A program made the translations under genes and the position numbers. From Anaeramoeba ignava (taxonomy: Eukaryota; Metamonada; Anaeramoebidae): a DNA stretch of 64,000 bases. The stretch covers positions 62,001-126,000 of the forward strand of contig JAPDFW010000073.1 of the NCBI GenBank assembly GCA_028826165.1. The letters run 5' to 3'. Below the pieces are notes generated by a model that had not been told where the DNA came from, did no database searches, and saw only the letters and a program-made list of their open reading frames with translations. This document shows, piece after piece, positions 21,749-32,898 of this stretch (position 1 is the first letter of the stretch; each line of letters starts with the position of its first letter).

Positions 21749-22861
21749 AAATTAATTAATAATAAGAAAATCAAACTTTTTTTTTTTAATTTTTTTTTTT
21801 TCAAAATTTAATTCAATTTTAATTTACTTTTAATCAAATTAATTTCTTTAAAATAATAAATAAGAAACAAATTTAATTTTAAATAATTTAATTTTAATTT
21901 AAAATATTTATTAAAAATTTAATTAATAAAAAATAATCCAAAAAAAAAAATAATAAATTTTAAAAAATTGAATATTTTTAATATAATAAATAAAAATAAA
22001 AATTGAAAATAGAAATTAATAATAATTAAATTTAAATTCATTAATTAAAATATTAAAATAAAAAAAATCAAATAAAATTTATTATTAATTAATATTTAAA
22101 TATTAATAAATTATAATCAAAATCAAAAATAGAATAATTAGTAAATTATTTTTTTAGAAAGTTTATCTTATTCAATCATGTTAAATTCAATTTATTTAAA
22201 ATTTTTAATTTTTATTTTTAATATATTTTATTATAATTAGGAATTGGAATAATAAATAATTAAAAATATTAATATAATAAATAAAAATATTATATAAATT
22301 AAAATAAAATAAATTTAAATTAAATTATTATTAAATATTATTAAAATTAGATATTTATGTTTATTAAAATATTTATTCCACTTTTTTTAATATATTTTAT
22401 TATAATTAAAATTAAAAAAAATAAATAAATAAATAAAATAAAAAATAAATTAATATAATAAATCTTTTATTAAAAAAATATTAAAATTAAATTTTACATT
22501 AAAATAAAATAAATTTAAATTAAATTATTATTAATTATTATTAAAATTAAATATTTATCTTTATTAAAATATTTCAATTTTTTCTCAATTTTATTTAAAC
22601 TATTTGGAATAATTTTATATTATTTTAAAATAAAAAAATATTAATAAAATATATAAAATATAATTAATTTTAAATTTAATCATTTAATATTCTTTATTCC
22701 ATTTTTGAAATAAATTAATGAAAAAGATTTTATTAATTTTATTAAATTATTGGGAATAGTTTTATATTATTTTAAATAAAGAAAAATTAATAAAATATAT
22801 AAAATATAATTAATTTTAAATTTAATTATTTAATATTCTTTATTCCATTTTTGAAATAAAT
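21749..22861. other. AT-rich spacer with a duplicated block of about 143 bp
   Basis: No gene seen. Within it, a block ending TTATTCCATTTTTGAAATAA then ATTAATGAAAAAGATTTTA occurs twice (about 22590-22735 and 22736-22880). The second copy runs directly into the BTB relic, so the relic's first codons (GAAAAAGATTTTA) belong to the duplicated unit. Confidence 0.6.
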
Positions 22862-23152
22862 TAATGAAAAAGATTTTATTATTGAAAGAAAAGAAAAACA
22901 ATATAAATTTCCAAAATTAATATTAATAATGAGAAGTGAATTATATCGAGGAATGTTTTTATCTGTTACAAATGATACTTCTAATAAAGTTACAGATTAT
23001 AGTGAATTAAGTAATAAATCATTTCAAATATTTGAATATTGAATTTATTCAAATCAAATTAAAGATGAAGAAATTAAAATTACACAAGAAATTATTGATG
23101 AAATTCAAATTGAAATTGATTATTTTCAATTAAATCAAACAAATCTAAATTA
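22862..23152 (+). pseudogene. relic of an RCC1-BTB gene, second BTB domain only
   Basis: The translated segment matches the last 95 or so codons of the RCC1-BTB cluster genes (FIIERKEKQYKFPK, SELYRGMFLSV, then DYSELSNKSFQIFEY). The conserved Trp codon TGG is TGA here (about 23039-23041) and one codon is inserted (DEEIKI). It ends FQLNQTNLN and TAA. There is no RCC1 half or start codon, so this is a dispersed 3' fragment that has begun to decay. It lies about 8 kb from the cluster. Confidence 0.9.
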
Positions 23153-23269
23153 AAATTATAATCAAAATTAAAAATGGAAAAAACCTTTTCTTTTCTGTTT
23201 AATTTTTTTGAAAAAAAAAGAAAAAGTTTCCAAAAAATGGAACGAATCAAAAAAAAAAGGGATGTGAAG

Positions 23270-24701
23270 TTAATCAATTTTAAAATGGAATTTTGTCCAG
23301 TCATAAATTGGATCACCCATTGGTAAAACTTCTCTTCCAACAAAATTATTCAAAGTTTTAGCTAACCAAACATAGAAACTAAGCAAAGCAGCCATAAAGA
23401 AGGGACAACCAGCTAAAACACCTGAAGCTCCATAAACAATTTTTAATATGAAAAAGAAGAAAGCAAGTGAAAAAGAAAAAAACAGAAAAAAAACAACTTT
23501 ATTTGTTTGAAGTGCAAATAAAGTTATAAAGGAAAGATGAACTAATCCAACAACAAAAAATGCTGATATTATTCTCATTTTGGGTCCTTCTATTGTTTTA
23601 CTATAATCCCAAAAGCCTGAAGTCCAAGCAGTTGCTAATGAGAACCAAAACAACGCAAATAACTTTTAATTATAATTTTAATTTTAATTTTGTAAATGAA
23701 TTTTAATTTTGAATTTAATTTTAATTTTAATTTTAATTTTAATTTTAATTTTAATTTTAATTTTAATATTAATTTTAATTTTAATTTTAATTTTATAAAT
23801 GAATTTTAATTTTAATTTTAATTTTAATTATAATTTTAATTTTAATTTTAATTTTAATTTTGATTTTGATTTTAATTTTAATTTTAATTTTAATTTTAAT
23901 TTTGATTTTAATTTTGATTATAATTTTAATTTTATAAATGAATTTCAATTTTAATTTTAATTTTAATTTTTAATTATAATTTTAATTTTAATTTTATAAA
24001 TGAATTTTAATTTTAATTTTAATTTTAATTTTAATTTTAATTTAAATTTTAATTTTAATTTTAATTTTAATTTTAATTTTAATTTTAATTTTAATTTTAT
24101 AAATGAATTTCAATTTTAATTTGAATTTTAATTTTAATTTGAATTTTAATTTTAATTTGAATTTTAATTTTAATTTGAATTTTAATTTTAATTTTAATTT
24201 TAATTTTAATATTAATTTTAATTTTGAATTTAATTTTTAATTATAATTTTAATTTTAATTTTGATTTTAATTTTGAATTTAAATTTTAATTTTGATTTTT
24301 ATTTTAATTTTTAATTAGAATTTTATAAATGAATTTCAATTTTATAAATGAATTTTAATTATAAAAGTTTCATCAAATTTATTTTGTTCTTAAATTCTCA
24401 CAAAAAAAGAACTAATTTCCCAAATAGATTTTTGTTTTATATTATGAATAGCAGAAATTAAAAGAATAATTCCTGGATAAAAAAGTAACCATTGAACTTT
24501 TGAAACTAAATAAAGAGAAAAAAATAAAAAAATATAAATAAAAAAGAAAGAAGAAAAAATAAAAGAAATTTTATATTAAAAACCTGTATTATCTGCAATA
24601 CCAAAATTTATAAAAGAAAGAACAATTGATCCAATTGATAAACCCATATAACCTAATTGAGTTGTTGTTACTTCTTTTTTAACTGGAGGAATTGTTTTCA
24701 T
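23270..24701 (-). CDS. GPR1/FUN34/YaaH-type (acetate transporter-like) membrane protein
   Basis: Three minus-strand exons (24701-24584, 24505-24402, 23662-23270) give exactly 204 residues, the usual size of this family. Exon 1 reads LGYMGLSIGSIVLSFINFGIAD, similar to the family's first helix with its Asn-x-Gly. Exon 2 is a hydrophobic WLLFYPGIILLISAIHN helix. Exon 3 starts LFALFWFSLATAWTSGFW and contains three or four further helices, ending with GASGVLAGCPFFMAALLSFY and VWLAKTLNN. Six helices fit the family fold. Members move acetate or succinate with protons, or ammonium; acetate export would suit an anaerobe, but the substrate is inferred. The second intron (23663-24401) is a TTTTAA-type repeat. 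Family identity rests on pattern and length, not on an alignment. Confidence 0.65.
23663..24401 (-). repeat. repeat-filled intron of the YaaH-like gene
   Basis: Array of AATTTT and ATAAATGAATTT units bounded by a minus-strand GTGAG donor at 24401 and an AAAAG acceptor at 23663. Splicing joins WEISSFF to LFALFWFS in frame. Confidence 0.8.
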
Positions 24702-24784
24702 TCTCCAAACAAAACAAGAAAAAAAAGGAAAGTAAAATATAAAGAAGAAAAAATGAATTTTTTTTTAATAATTTTTTTTTTTGC

Positions 24785-24817
24785 TTTTTCATTTTTTTTC
24801 TTTTTCATTTTTTTAAA
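24785..24817 (+). promoter_or_regulatory. initiator-like motifs for NAA10
   Basis: Two TTTTTCATTTTTT motifs lie immediately before the start; the nearer A at 24807 is only 11 bases from the ATG. Confidence 0.5.
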
Positions 24818-27800
24818 ATGGTTTCAATTAGAAATGCAACTATTGATGATTTATTTGCAATGCAAAATACAAATTTGCATTGTTTACCTGAAAATTATCA
24901 AATGAAATATTATTATTATCATCTTTTATCTTGGCCTCAAATTTCTTTTGTTGCTGTTGATTCAAAAAATAAAGTTGTTGGTTATGTTCTTGCTAAAATG
25001 TTTATATTCAATTTAATTAAAATCTTTTTTATAAAAACAAAAAAACAAAAAATTTTTTTAATAATTTTAAATTTAAAAAAATTTTTTTTACAAAATTTCA
25101 TTTATTAGGGATGATGAATATGTTGATAAAACTCCTCATGGTCATATAACCTCTTTAGCAATTAATAGACATTATCGAAAACTTGGAATAGCTACTAAAT
25201 TAATGAAACAAGCAGGTAAAAAGTCCATTAGAATCATTTAATTTATTTATAAAATTATTTATAAAATCAATTATAAAATTATTTATAAAATTAATTATAA
25301 AATTATTTATAAAATTATATATAAAATTAATTATAAAATTAAATATAAAATTATATATAAAATTAAATATAAAATTATTTATAAAATTAATTATTAAATT
25401 AAATATAAAATTATTTATAAAATTATTTATAAAATTAAATATAAAATTATTTATAAAATTATTTATAACATTATTTATAAAATTAATTATAAAATTAATT
25501 ATAAAATTATTTATAAAATTAATTATAAAATTATTTATAACATTATTTATAAAATTATTTATAAAATTATTTATAACATTATTTATAAAATTATTTATAA
25601 AAATTATTTATTAAATTATTTATGAGAAATTATTTATAAAATTAATTATAAAATTATTTATAAAATTATTTATAAAATTATTTATAAAATTATATAAAAT
25701 TATATATAAAATTATTTATAAAATTATTTATAAAATTAAATATAAAATTATTTATAAAATTATTTATAAAATTAATTATAAAATTATATATAAAATTAAA
25801 TATAAAATTAAATATAAAATTATTTATAAAATTAATTATAAAATTAATTATAAAATTATTTATAAAATTAATTATAAAATTATATATAAAATTATTTATA
25901 AAATTAATTATAAAATTAATTATAAAATTAAATATAAAATTATTTATAAAATTATTTATAAAATTAATTATAAAATTAAATATAAAATTATTTATAAAAT
26001 TATTTATAAAATTAATTATAAAATTATTTATAAAATTAAATATAAAATTATTTATTAAATTAAATATAAAATTATATAAAAATTAAATATAAAATTAAAT
26101 ATAAAATTATTTATAAAATTATTTATAAAATTAAATATAAAATTATTTATAAAATTAATTATAAAATTAAATATAAAATTATATATAAAATTATTTTATA
26201 AAATTAATTATAAAAATTAAATATAAAATTATTTATAAAATTATTTTATAAAATTAATTATAAAATTAAATATAAAATTATTTATAAAATTATTTATAAA
26301 ATTATTTATAAAATTATTTATAAAATTAATTATAAAATTAATTATTAAATTATTTATTAAATTATTTATAAAATTATTTATAAAATTATTTATAAAATTA
26401 TTTATAAAATTAAATATAAAATTATTTATAAAATTAAATATAAAATTATTTATAAAATTAATTATAAAATTAATTATAAAATTAATTATAAAAATTTATA
26501 AAATTAATTATAAAATTATTTATAAAATTAAATATAAAATTATTTATTAAATTAAATATAAAATTATATATAAAATTAAATATAAAATTAAATATAAAAT
26601 TATTTATAAAATTAATTATAAAATTATATATAAAATTAATTATAAAATTAAATATAAAATTATATATAAAATTATTTATAAAATTAATTATAAAATTAAA
26701 TATAAAATTATTTATAAAATTATTTATAAAAATTAATTATAAAATTAAATATAAAATTATTTATAAAATTATTTATAAAATTATTTATAAAATTATTTAT
26801 AAAATTAATTATTAAATTATTTATTAAATTATTTATAAAATTATTTATAAAATTATTTATAAAATTATTTTATAAAATTAAATATAAAATTATTTATAAA
26901 ATTAAATATAAAATTATTTATAAAATTAATTATAAAATTAATTATAAAATTAATTATAAAATTATTTATAAAATTAATTATAAAATTAATTATAAAATTA
27001 ATTATAAAATTAAATATAAAATTATTTATAAAATTAATTATAAAATTATTTATAAAATTAAATATAAAATTATATATAAAATTAAATATAAAATTAATTA
27101 TAAAATTAAATATAAAATTAAATATAAAATTATATATAAAATTATTTATAAAATTATTTATAAAATTATTTATAAAATTATTTATAAAATTATTTATAAA
27201 ATTATTTATAAAATTATTTATAAAATTATTTATAAAATTATTTATAAAATTATTTATAAAATTATTTATAAAATTATTTATAAAATTATTTATAAAATTA
27301 TTTATAAAATTATATATAAAATTATTAATAAAATTATTTATAAAATTATTTATTAAATTATTTATAAAATTAAATATAAAATTAATTATAAAATTAAATA
27401 TAAAATTATTTATAAAATTAATTATAAAATTAAATATAAAATTATTTATAAAATTATTTATAAAATTAAATATAAAATATAAATATAACAGAGAAAGCTA
27501 TGGAAACTGTTTTTGGAGCAAAATATGTTTCTTTACATGTTCGAGAAAGTAATCGAGCTGCTTTAGGATTATATGCAGGAGTTTTAAAATTTGAGTAAAA
27601 AACAAACCAATTATTTATAAATAATTTTATATTAAATTTATATTAAAATTTTAACAAAAAGAAAACATAAAGTTGAAGAAGGATATTATGCTGATGGTGA
27701 AAATGCTTTTGAAATGAGAAAATTCCTTGATCAAAAAGTTGCTGAAGAATATAAAAAGGAACAAGAAGAAAAAGAAAAAGAAAAAGAAAAAGAAAAAGAA

Positions 27801-27965
27801 AAAGAAAAACAAATTCAAATTGAAAAACAAATTCAAATTGAAAAACAAAAACAAACTCAAAATCCTCAAAAAAAAAAGAATCAACAAAGAAAAGGAAAAG
27901 GAAAAGGAAAGGGAAAAGGAAAGGGAAAAGGAAAAGGAAAAGGAAAAGGAAAAGGAAGAAAATAA
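24818..27965 (+). CDS. NAA10: N-alpha-acetyltransferase catalytic subunit (NatA)
   Basis: Four exons (24818-24999, 25109-25215, 27492-27594, 27662-27965) give 231 residues. The sequence follows NAA10/ARD1 closely: [17 protein letters not shown], then [19 protein letters not shown], the [12 protein letters not shown] strand, and the acetyl-CoA-binding motif RKLGIA (R-x-x-G-x-A). It continues with [20 protein letters not shown] and [12 protein letters not shown]. NatA acetylates N-termini of nascent proteins after Met removal, with NAA15 on the ribosome. The usual acidic tail is replaced by a Lys-Glu tract, Gln-Ile repeats and about a dozen Lys-Gly repeats, giving a strongly basic C-terminus that might help ribosome contact (inference). 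Intron 2 is 2.28 kb of simple repeat. Confidence 0.97.
25216..27491 (+). repeat. 2.28 kb repeat-filled intron 2 of NAA10
   Basis: Nearly the whole intron consists of an 11-bp unit of the type AAAATTATTTAT, with AATTAT and AAATAT variants. GT at 25216 and CAG at 27489-27491 splice the acetyl-CoA motif exon to EKAMETVFG in frame, so the array is spliced from a conserved gene. Confidence 0.9.
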
Positions 27966-28239
27966 TTCTTTTGAAATTTTTTTTTTAAATAGATTTCTTT
28001 CTTCTTTTTTTAATTCATTTTTTTTTTCCGATTTTAAAAAATTCTCTTTTCTTTTTAAATTTCTTTTTAAATTTCTTTTTAAATTTCTTTTTAAATTTCT
28101 TTTTAAATTTCTTTCAATTTTTTAATAAACACAAGAAATCAATTAAAAAATTAAATTTAAATTTTAATTCAAAAAAAAAAAATGAAAAAAAAATTTTTTA
28201 AAATTAAATTCTCATTTTTTTTTTATTTTTTTTTTACTT

Positions 28240-28256
28240 TTTTTTCATTTTTAAAA
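28240..28256 (+). promoter_or_regulatory. initiator-like motif for the CCCH gene
   Basis: TTTTTTTTCATTTTT with its A at 28247, ten bases before the start codon. Confidence 0.45.
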
Positions 28257-31200
28257 ATGCATCAAGAAGAACAAAATCAAAACGAAGAGATTCAAAAGAA
28301 TGAAAAACGGGAAGAAAAAAGCAATGAAAAAGGGATTGAAAGAAGAAATTTTGAAGAAGAAATAACAAAACCAATTGATATTCCAAAAACAATAGAAAAA
28401 AAACAAGAAAATGAAAATAACAACAGTTACTCACCACAAGTACTAAGCCAGACAGGCAAATCTACTCCACATTCAACAGAGACTGCAGTTATGAGAATAG
28501 GTTCTAAAAGTATTGTTTATGATCCTAATGATCCTCGTTTAAGAACTGTTCCTTGTAAATATTGGATTAAAGGAACCTGTAAATTAGGAGACAAGTGTCG
28601 TTTTTTGCATGGAACAAAGGTTTTGCTTCTTTTTTTTTTCAATTTAAAAATTCAATTTAAAAATTCAATTTAAAAATTCAATTTAAAAATTCAATTTAAA
28701 AATTCAATTTAAAAATTCAATTTAAAAATTCAATTTAAAAATTCAATTTAAAAATTCAATTTAAAAATTCAATTTAAAAATTCAATTTAAAATTTCAATT
28801 TAATTCAATTTAAAAATTCAATTTAAAATTCAAATTTAAATCAATTTAATAATTCAATTTAATTTCAATTTAAAAATTCAATTTAATTTCAATCTAATTC
28901 AATTTAATTTCAATTTAATTCAATCTAATTCAATTTAAAAATTCAATTTAATTCAATTTAATTTCAATTTAATTTCAATTTAATTCAATTTAATTCAATT
29001 TAAAAATTCAATTTAATTTAATTTCAATTTAATTTCAATTTAAAAATCAATTTAAAAATTCAATTTAATTTCAATTTAAAAATTCAATTTAATTCAATTT
29101 AATTCAATTTAAATCAATTTAAAATTTCAATTTAATTTCAATTTAATTTCAATTTAAAAATTCAATTTAAAAATTCAATTTAATTTCAAATAAAAAATTC
29201 AATTTAATTCAATTTATAAATTCAATTTAAAATTCAATTTAAAAATTCAAATTAATAATTCAATTCAATTTAATTCAATTTAAAAATTCAATTCAAAAAT
29301 TCAAATTAAAAATTCGATTTAAAATTCAATTTAATTTCAATTTAATTCAATTTAAAAATTCAAATTTATAAATCTTTATTTAAATAATTTTTTTTAGCTT
29401 TCAGAAGATCCAAGAAGACCAGAATTTAAACAAACTCCTAAAAATGTTGTTTTTCCTAATTTTCATCAACAAAATCAAAATCAAAATACAAATCAAAATT
29501 CAAATCAAAATCAAGAAGAAATTAATTCAAATAATTTAGAAAATCAAAATGTAAATTTAAAATTTAAAATTTAAAAAAAAATTTTCACAAAAAATATATT
29601 TATAATTTATTTTTCTTTCAATTACTTCTTTAAAAGAATTCAAATAGTCAATTTAATGGTAAAATTTCAATTATAAAAATTTCAATTATAAAAATTTCAA
29701 TTAAAAAAATTTCAATTAAAAATTTCAATTATAAAAATTTCAATTATAAAAATTTCAATTATAAAAACTAAAATATAGATGAAGATGCATTTATTCTTTC
29801 TTCTAATAATCCAAAACAATCAAATGCTTATCGATATGGAAGACATCCATTTTTACATATTATTGTTTTATTTTCTAATGATTTAAAAATTCGAAGATAT
29901 GCTTATGAAATTAGAAACAAATTCATTTTAAATGGAATTGATACATTTTTACAAACAGAAATAGATCCAAATGGATGTAAAAATTGAAAAATGACAAAAA
30001 ACAAATTATTCAAAATGAAGACAATTTAAATTGAAATTTTTAAATTGAAAAAAATTTATATTCATTTTTATTTATAATTTTTTTAAAAAAATATTTTAGA
30101 TATTCAACCTGAAAATCTTGGAGATTTAATTAATTCATCAATTTCGGATTTTTTGGTTGTTGTTGGTGATAAAAATGTTAGAAATAATACTTGTCAAGTT
30201 AAGAAAGATGGAAGACTTGTTGAAATGGATGTTCCAAATTTAATAGAATCAATTTGGATTGATTGGCAAAAAAGTCAAAAAATTGTGAATGAAGAATTTG
30301 GTTTTAAAATTCCAGCTTTAAGTACAAAACAACATAATGTAAAATTACAATCATTTTTAATTTTAATATTAAATTTTTATCCGATTTTGTATTATAATTT
30401 TAATTTTAATTATAATTTTAATTTTAATTTTAATTTTAATTTTAATTTTAATTTTAATTTTAATTTTAATTTTAATTTTAATTTTAATTTTATAAATGAA
30501 TTTTAAAAGTCTCTGTCACAATCTCAATTAATTCATCTAATTGCAAGAATCACTAATTTAACAAATGTTGAAGAAAGAATTCACAGATTACAACAAGATA
30601 TTGAATTAATGACAAGCATGATTAAAAATAATCAAATTATTACAAGAGAACAAATTGAACAATCAGAAAAAAACGTTAATCATTTTCAACGATCTTTATT
30701 AAATTCCCAAAAAATAATTACTGAATTGGAAGTTGAAACTCAACCTAAAAAAATTATAAGACAAGAACGCGGTAAAATGGTTTCCAAAGGATTTCTTCCG
30801 CGAAATGAAATACCCAAAATACCACTTACTATAAAATTACAACTTGAAAATTTACTCAAAAACATTATTTTATCAACCCAAGAATTAAGTAATCAAATAT
30901 TGCATTTCTCAGAAATATTAAATGAAAATCAACCCATTTTTTCAGTTAATTATGGAAATATCCCTCAAAATAAAAGACAATCAGATCCTTCTTATAATCT
31001 AAATTTCGATGAAAATTATTTTGATAATGATGATTTATATTTCGAAGAAAATCATATGAATCTCAAAAATGATTTCGATAAAATACCTTTGTATCCTCAA
31101 GAAACAAATCGTTATAATAACATTGATTATCAAAATTCTTGGCAAAATCAAAGTTATGAAGATGCATATGGAAATAATTCTTTTGGAAGAGTTCTTTCAG

Positions 31201-32351
31201 TTCCAAATTTCCAAAATTATAACCAAAAATTTTATAATCCTTATCAACAACCAGATATTGGAATCAATAGAAGTTATGATGAAAATTTATATTCATTAGA
31301 AACATCAAACACATATGAACCTTTTTACAATTTCAATCAAAATTCCAATCAAAATTCAAATACAAATACAAATACAAATACAAATACAAATACAAATACA
31401 AATACAAATACAAATACAAATATAAATTCAAAATCAAACCCAAATTCAAATTCAAAATCAAATTCAAATACAAATTCAAATTCAAATTCAAATTCAAATT
31501 CAAATTCAAATTCAAATACAAATTCAAATACAAATTCAAATACAAATTCAAATCCAAATCAAATACAAAAACAAAATTCAACTTTAAATTTAAATTCAAA
31601 TTCAAATTCAAATTCAAATACAAATACAAATAATACAAATACAAATACAAATACAAATACAAATTCAAATTCAAATTCAAAATCAAATCCAAATTACAAT
31701 TATACTTACAATCAAAATTACAATCAAAATTTATGGAAACAATTTCCTCAACAAAATTCTGGTTATTATCCTCAAAATTATTATTCTTCAAATCAAAATC
31801 AATATCAAAATCAAAATCAAAATCAAAATTCAAATCAATATCAAAACCAAAATTCAAATCAATATCAAAATCAATATCAAAATCAAAATCAAAATCAAAA
31901 TCAAAATCAAAATCAAAATCAAAATCAAAATCAAAATCAAAATCAAAATCAAAATTTTCTTTCTTCTCATCTTCCAAGAACAAGAAGTAAAAGTATAACA
32001 GTTGCATATCTTGATTTAAATAATCTATTAAATTCATCAAAAAATAAAAATTCAAATCCAAACCCAAATCAAAACCAAAATCAAAATCCAAATCCAAATC
32101 AAAATCCAAATCAAAATCCAAATTTAAATTATCATTTACATTCAAATTTAAATAACAATCAAAAAAAATCACAAAAATTTCAACCAAAATATTTTCCATC
32201 AATAAATTCTTTGTCTATTACTCCAAATAGTTTTTCAAATCCCAATAATTCATTAGATGATTCATTTCCTCGTTCATTTTCTTCTAATAGTTTACTTTTT
32301 TCTGAACAAGATTTCCTTCCTGAATATTTTAGATCAAAAGATCAAAAATAA
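28257..32351 (+). CDS. CCCH zinc finger plus anticodon-binding-like domain, Asn/Gln-rich tail
   Basis: Six exons (28257-28619, 29398-29550, 29637-29658, 29779-29976, 30100-30338, 30510-32351) splice in frame to 938 residues. A charged N-terminus is followed by one CCCH finger (CKYWIKGTCKLGDKCRFLH, spacing C-x7-C-x5-C-x3-H) at residues about 100-120. Exons 4-5 encode a fold resembling the class II tRNA-synthetase anticodon-binding domain (HPFLHIIVLFSNDLKIRRYA, then ISDFLVVVGDKNVRNNTCQV). No synthetase catalytic core is present. A coiled coil (LTNVEERIHRLQQDIE) follows, then a tail rich in Asn-Thr, Asn-Ser and Asn-Gln repeats to the end. An RNA-binding regulatory protein is likely; NCOA5 is a precedent for an anticodon-binding domain outside synthetases. 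Exon 3 is only 22 bases. Confidence 0.8.
28620..29397 (+). repeat. repeat-filled intron 1 of the CCCH gene
   Basis: Array of TTCAATTTAAAAA and related units between GT at 28620 and TTTTTAG at 29397. Confidence 0.9.
31345..31960. repeat. coding hexamer repeats (Asn-Thr, Asn-Ser, Asn-Gln)
   Basis: In-frame AATACA, AATTCA and AATCAA hexamers inside the last exon of the CCCH gene. They give alternating Asn with Thr, Ser or Gln and no frame disruption. Confidence 0.9.
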
Positions 32352-32898
32352 CTGACAAAAAAAAAGAAGAAGAAAAAAATTTTTTCAATCAAATTAATTC
32401 CAACTTATTATTTTCCATTCCTTTAAATTGAATTTCCTAGTTAATTATGATGATTTTTTTTTTGCTTTTTTTTTGGAAAATTTTATTTTTTATTTTTTTA
32501 GTTTGATTAGTTTATTTAGTTCCAAATTATTTTTCATTTTTCATTCTCCTTTTTTTTTTTTAAAAAATTTTTCACGATTTTGATTTTGAATTTGATATTG
32601 ATATTGAATTTTAATTTTAATTTTAATTTTAAAACAAAAAATTTATTCAGAAAACTAAAAAAAAATGGAACAAACTTTAATTTTTATTTTCTTTTTTTAT
32701 TTCATTTTCTATTTAAAAATATTTTTTTTCTTCTTTTTTTATTTTTCATTTTTTTTCTTCTTTTTATTTTTTTATTCTCTATTTTTTTTTATTTAAATAA
32801 TTTTTCTTATTTCTAATTCAAAAATCCAAATTATAAATTACAAAGCCAAATTATAAATTACAAAATTATAAATTAAAAATATAAAAAAGGATCTCAAA
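32352..32898. other. T-rich spacer before the Ras gene
   Basis: Long T-runs with a TTTTTCATTTTTTTT motif at about 32743-32756 and an A-rich 70-base leader before the Ras start. No gene seen; the short open frame at 32580 is low complexity. Confidence 0.5.

Noticed and set aside
24657-24905. Plus-strand open frame overlapping the NAA10 start
   Set aside because: It overlaps the first exon of the YaaH-like gene and the NAA10 promoter and start in another frame; low-complexity Phe-rich.
31333-32202. 289-residue minus-strand open frame rich in Asp, Phe and Leu
   Set aside because: It is the antisense of the Asn-repeat tail of the CCCH gene, which is supported by spliced homology.
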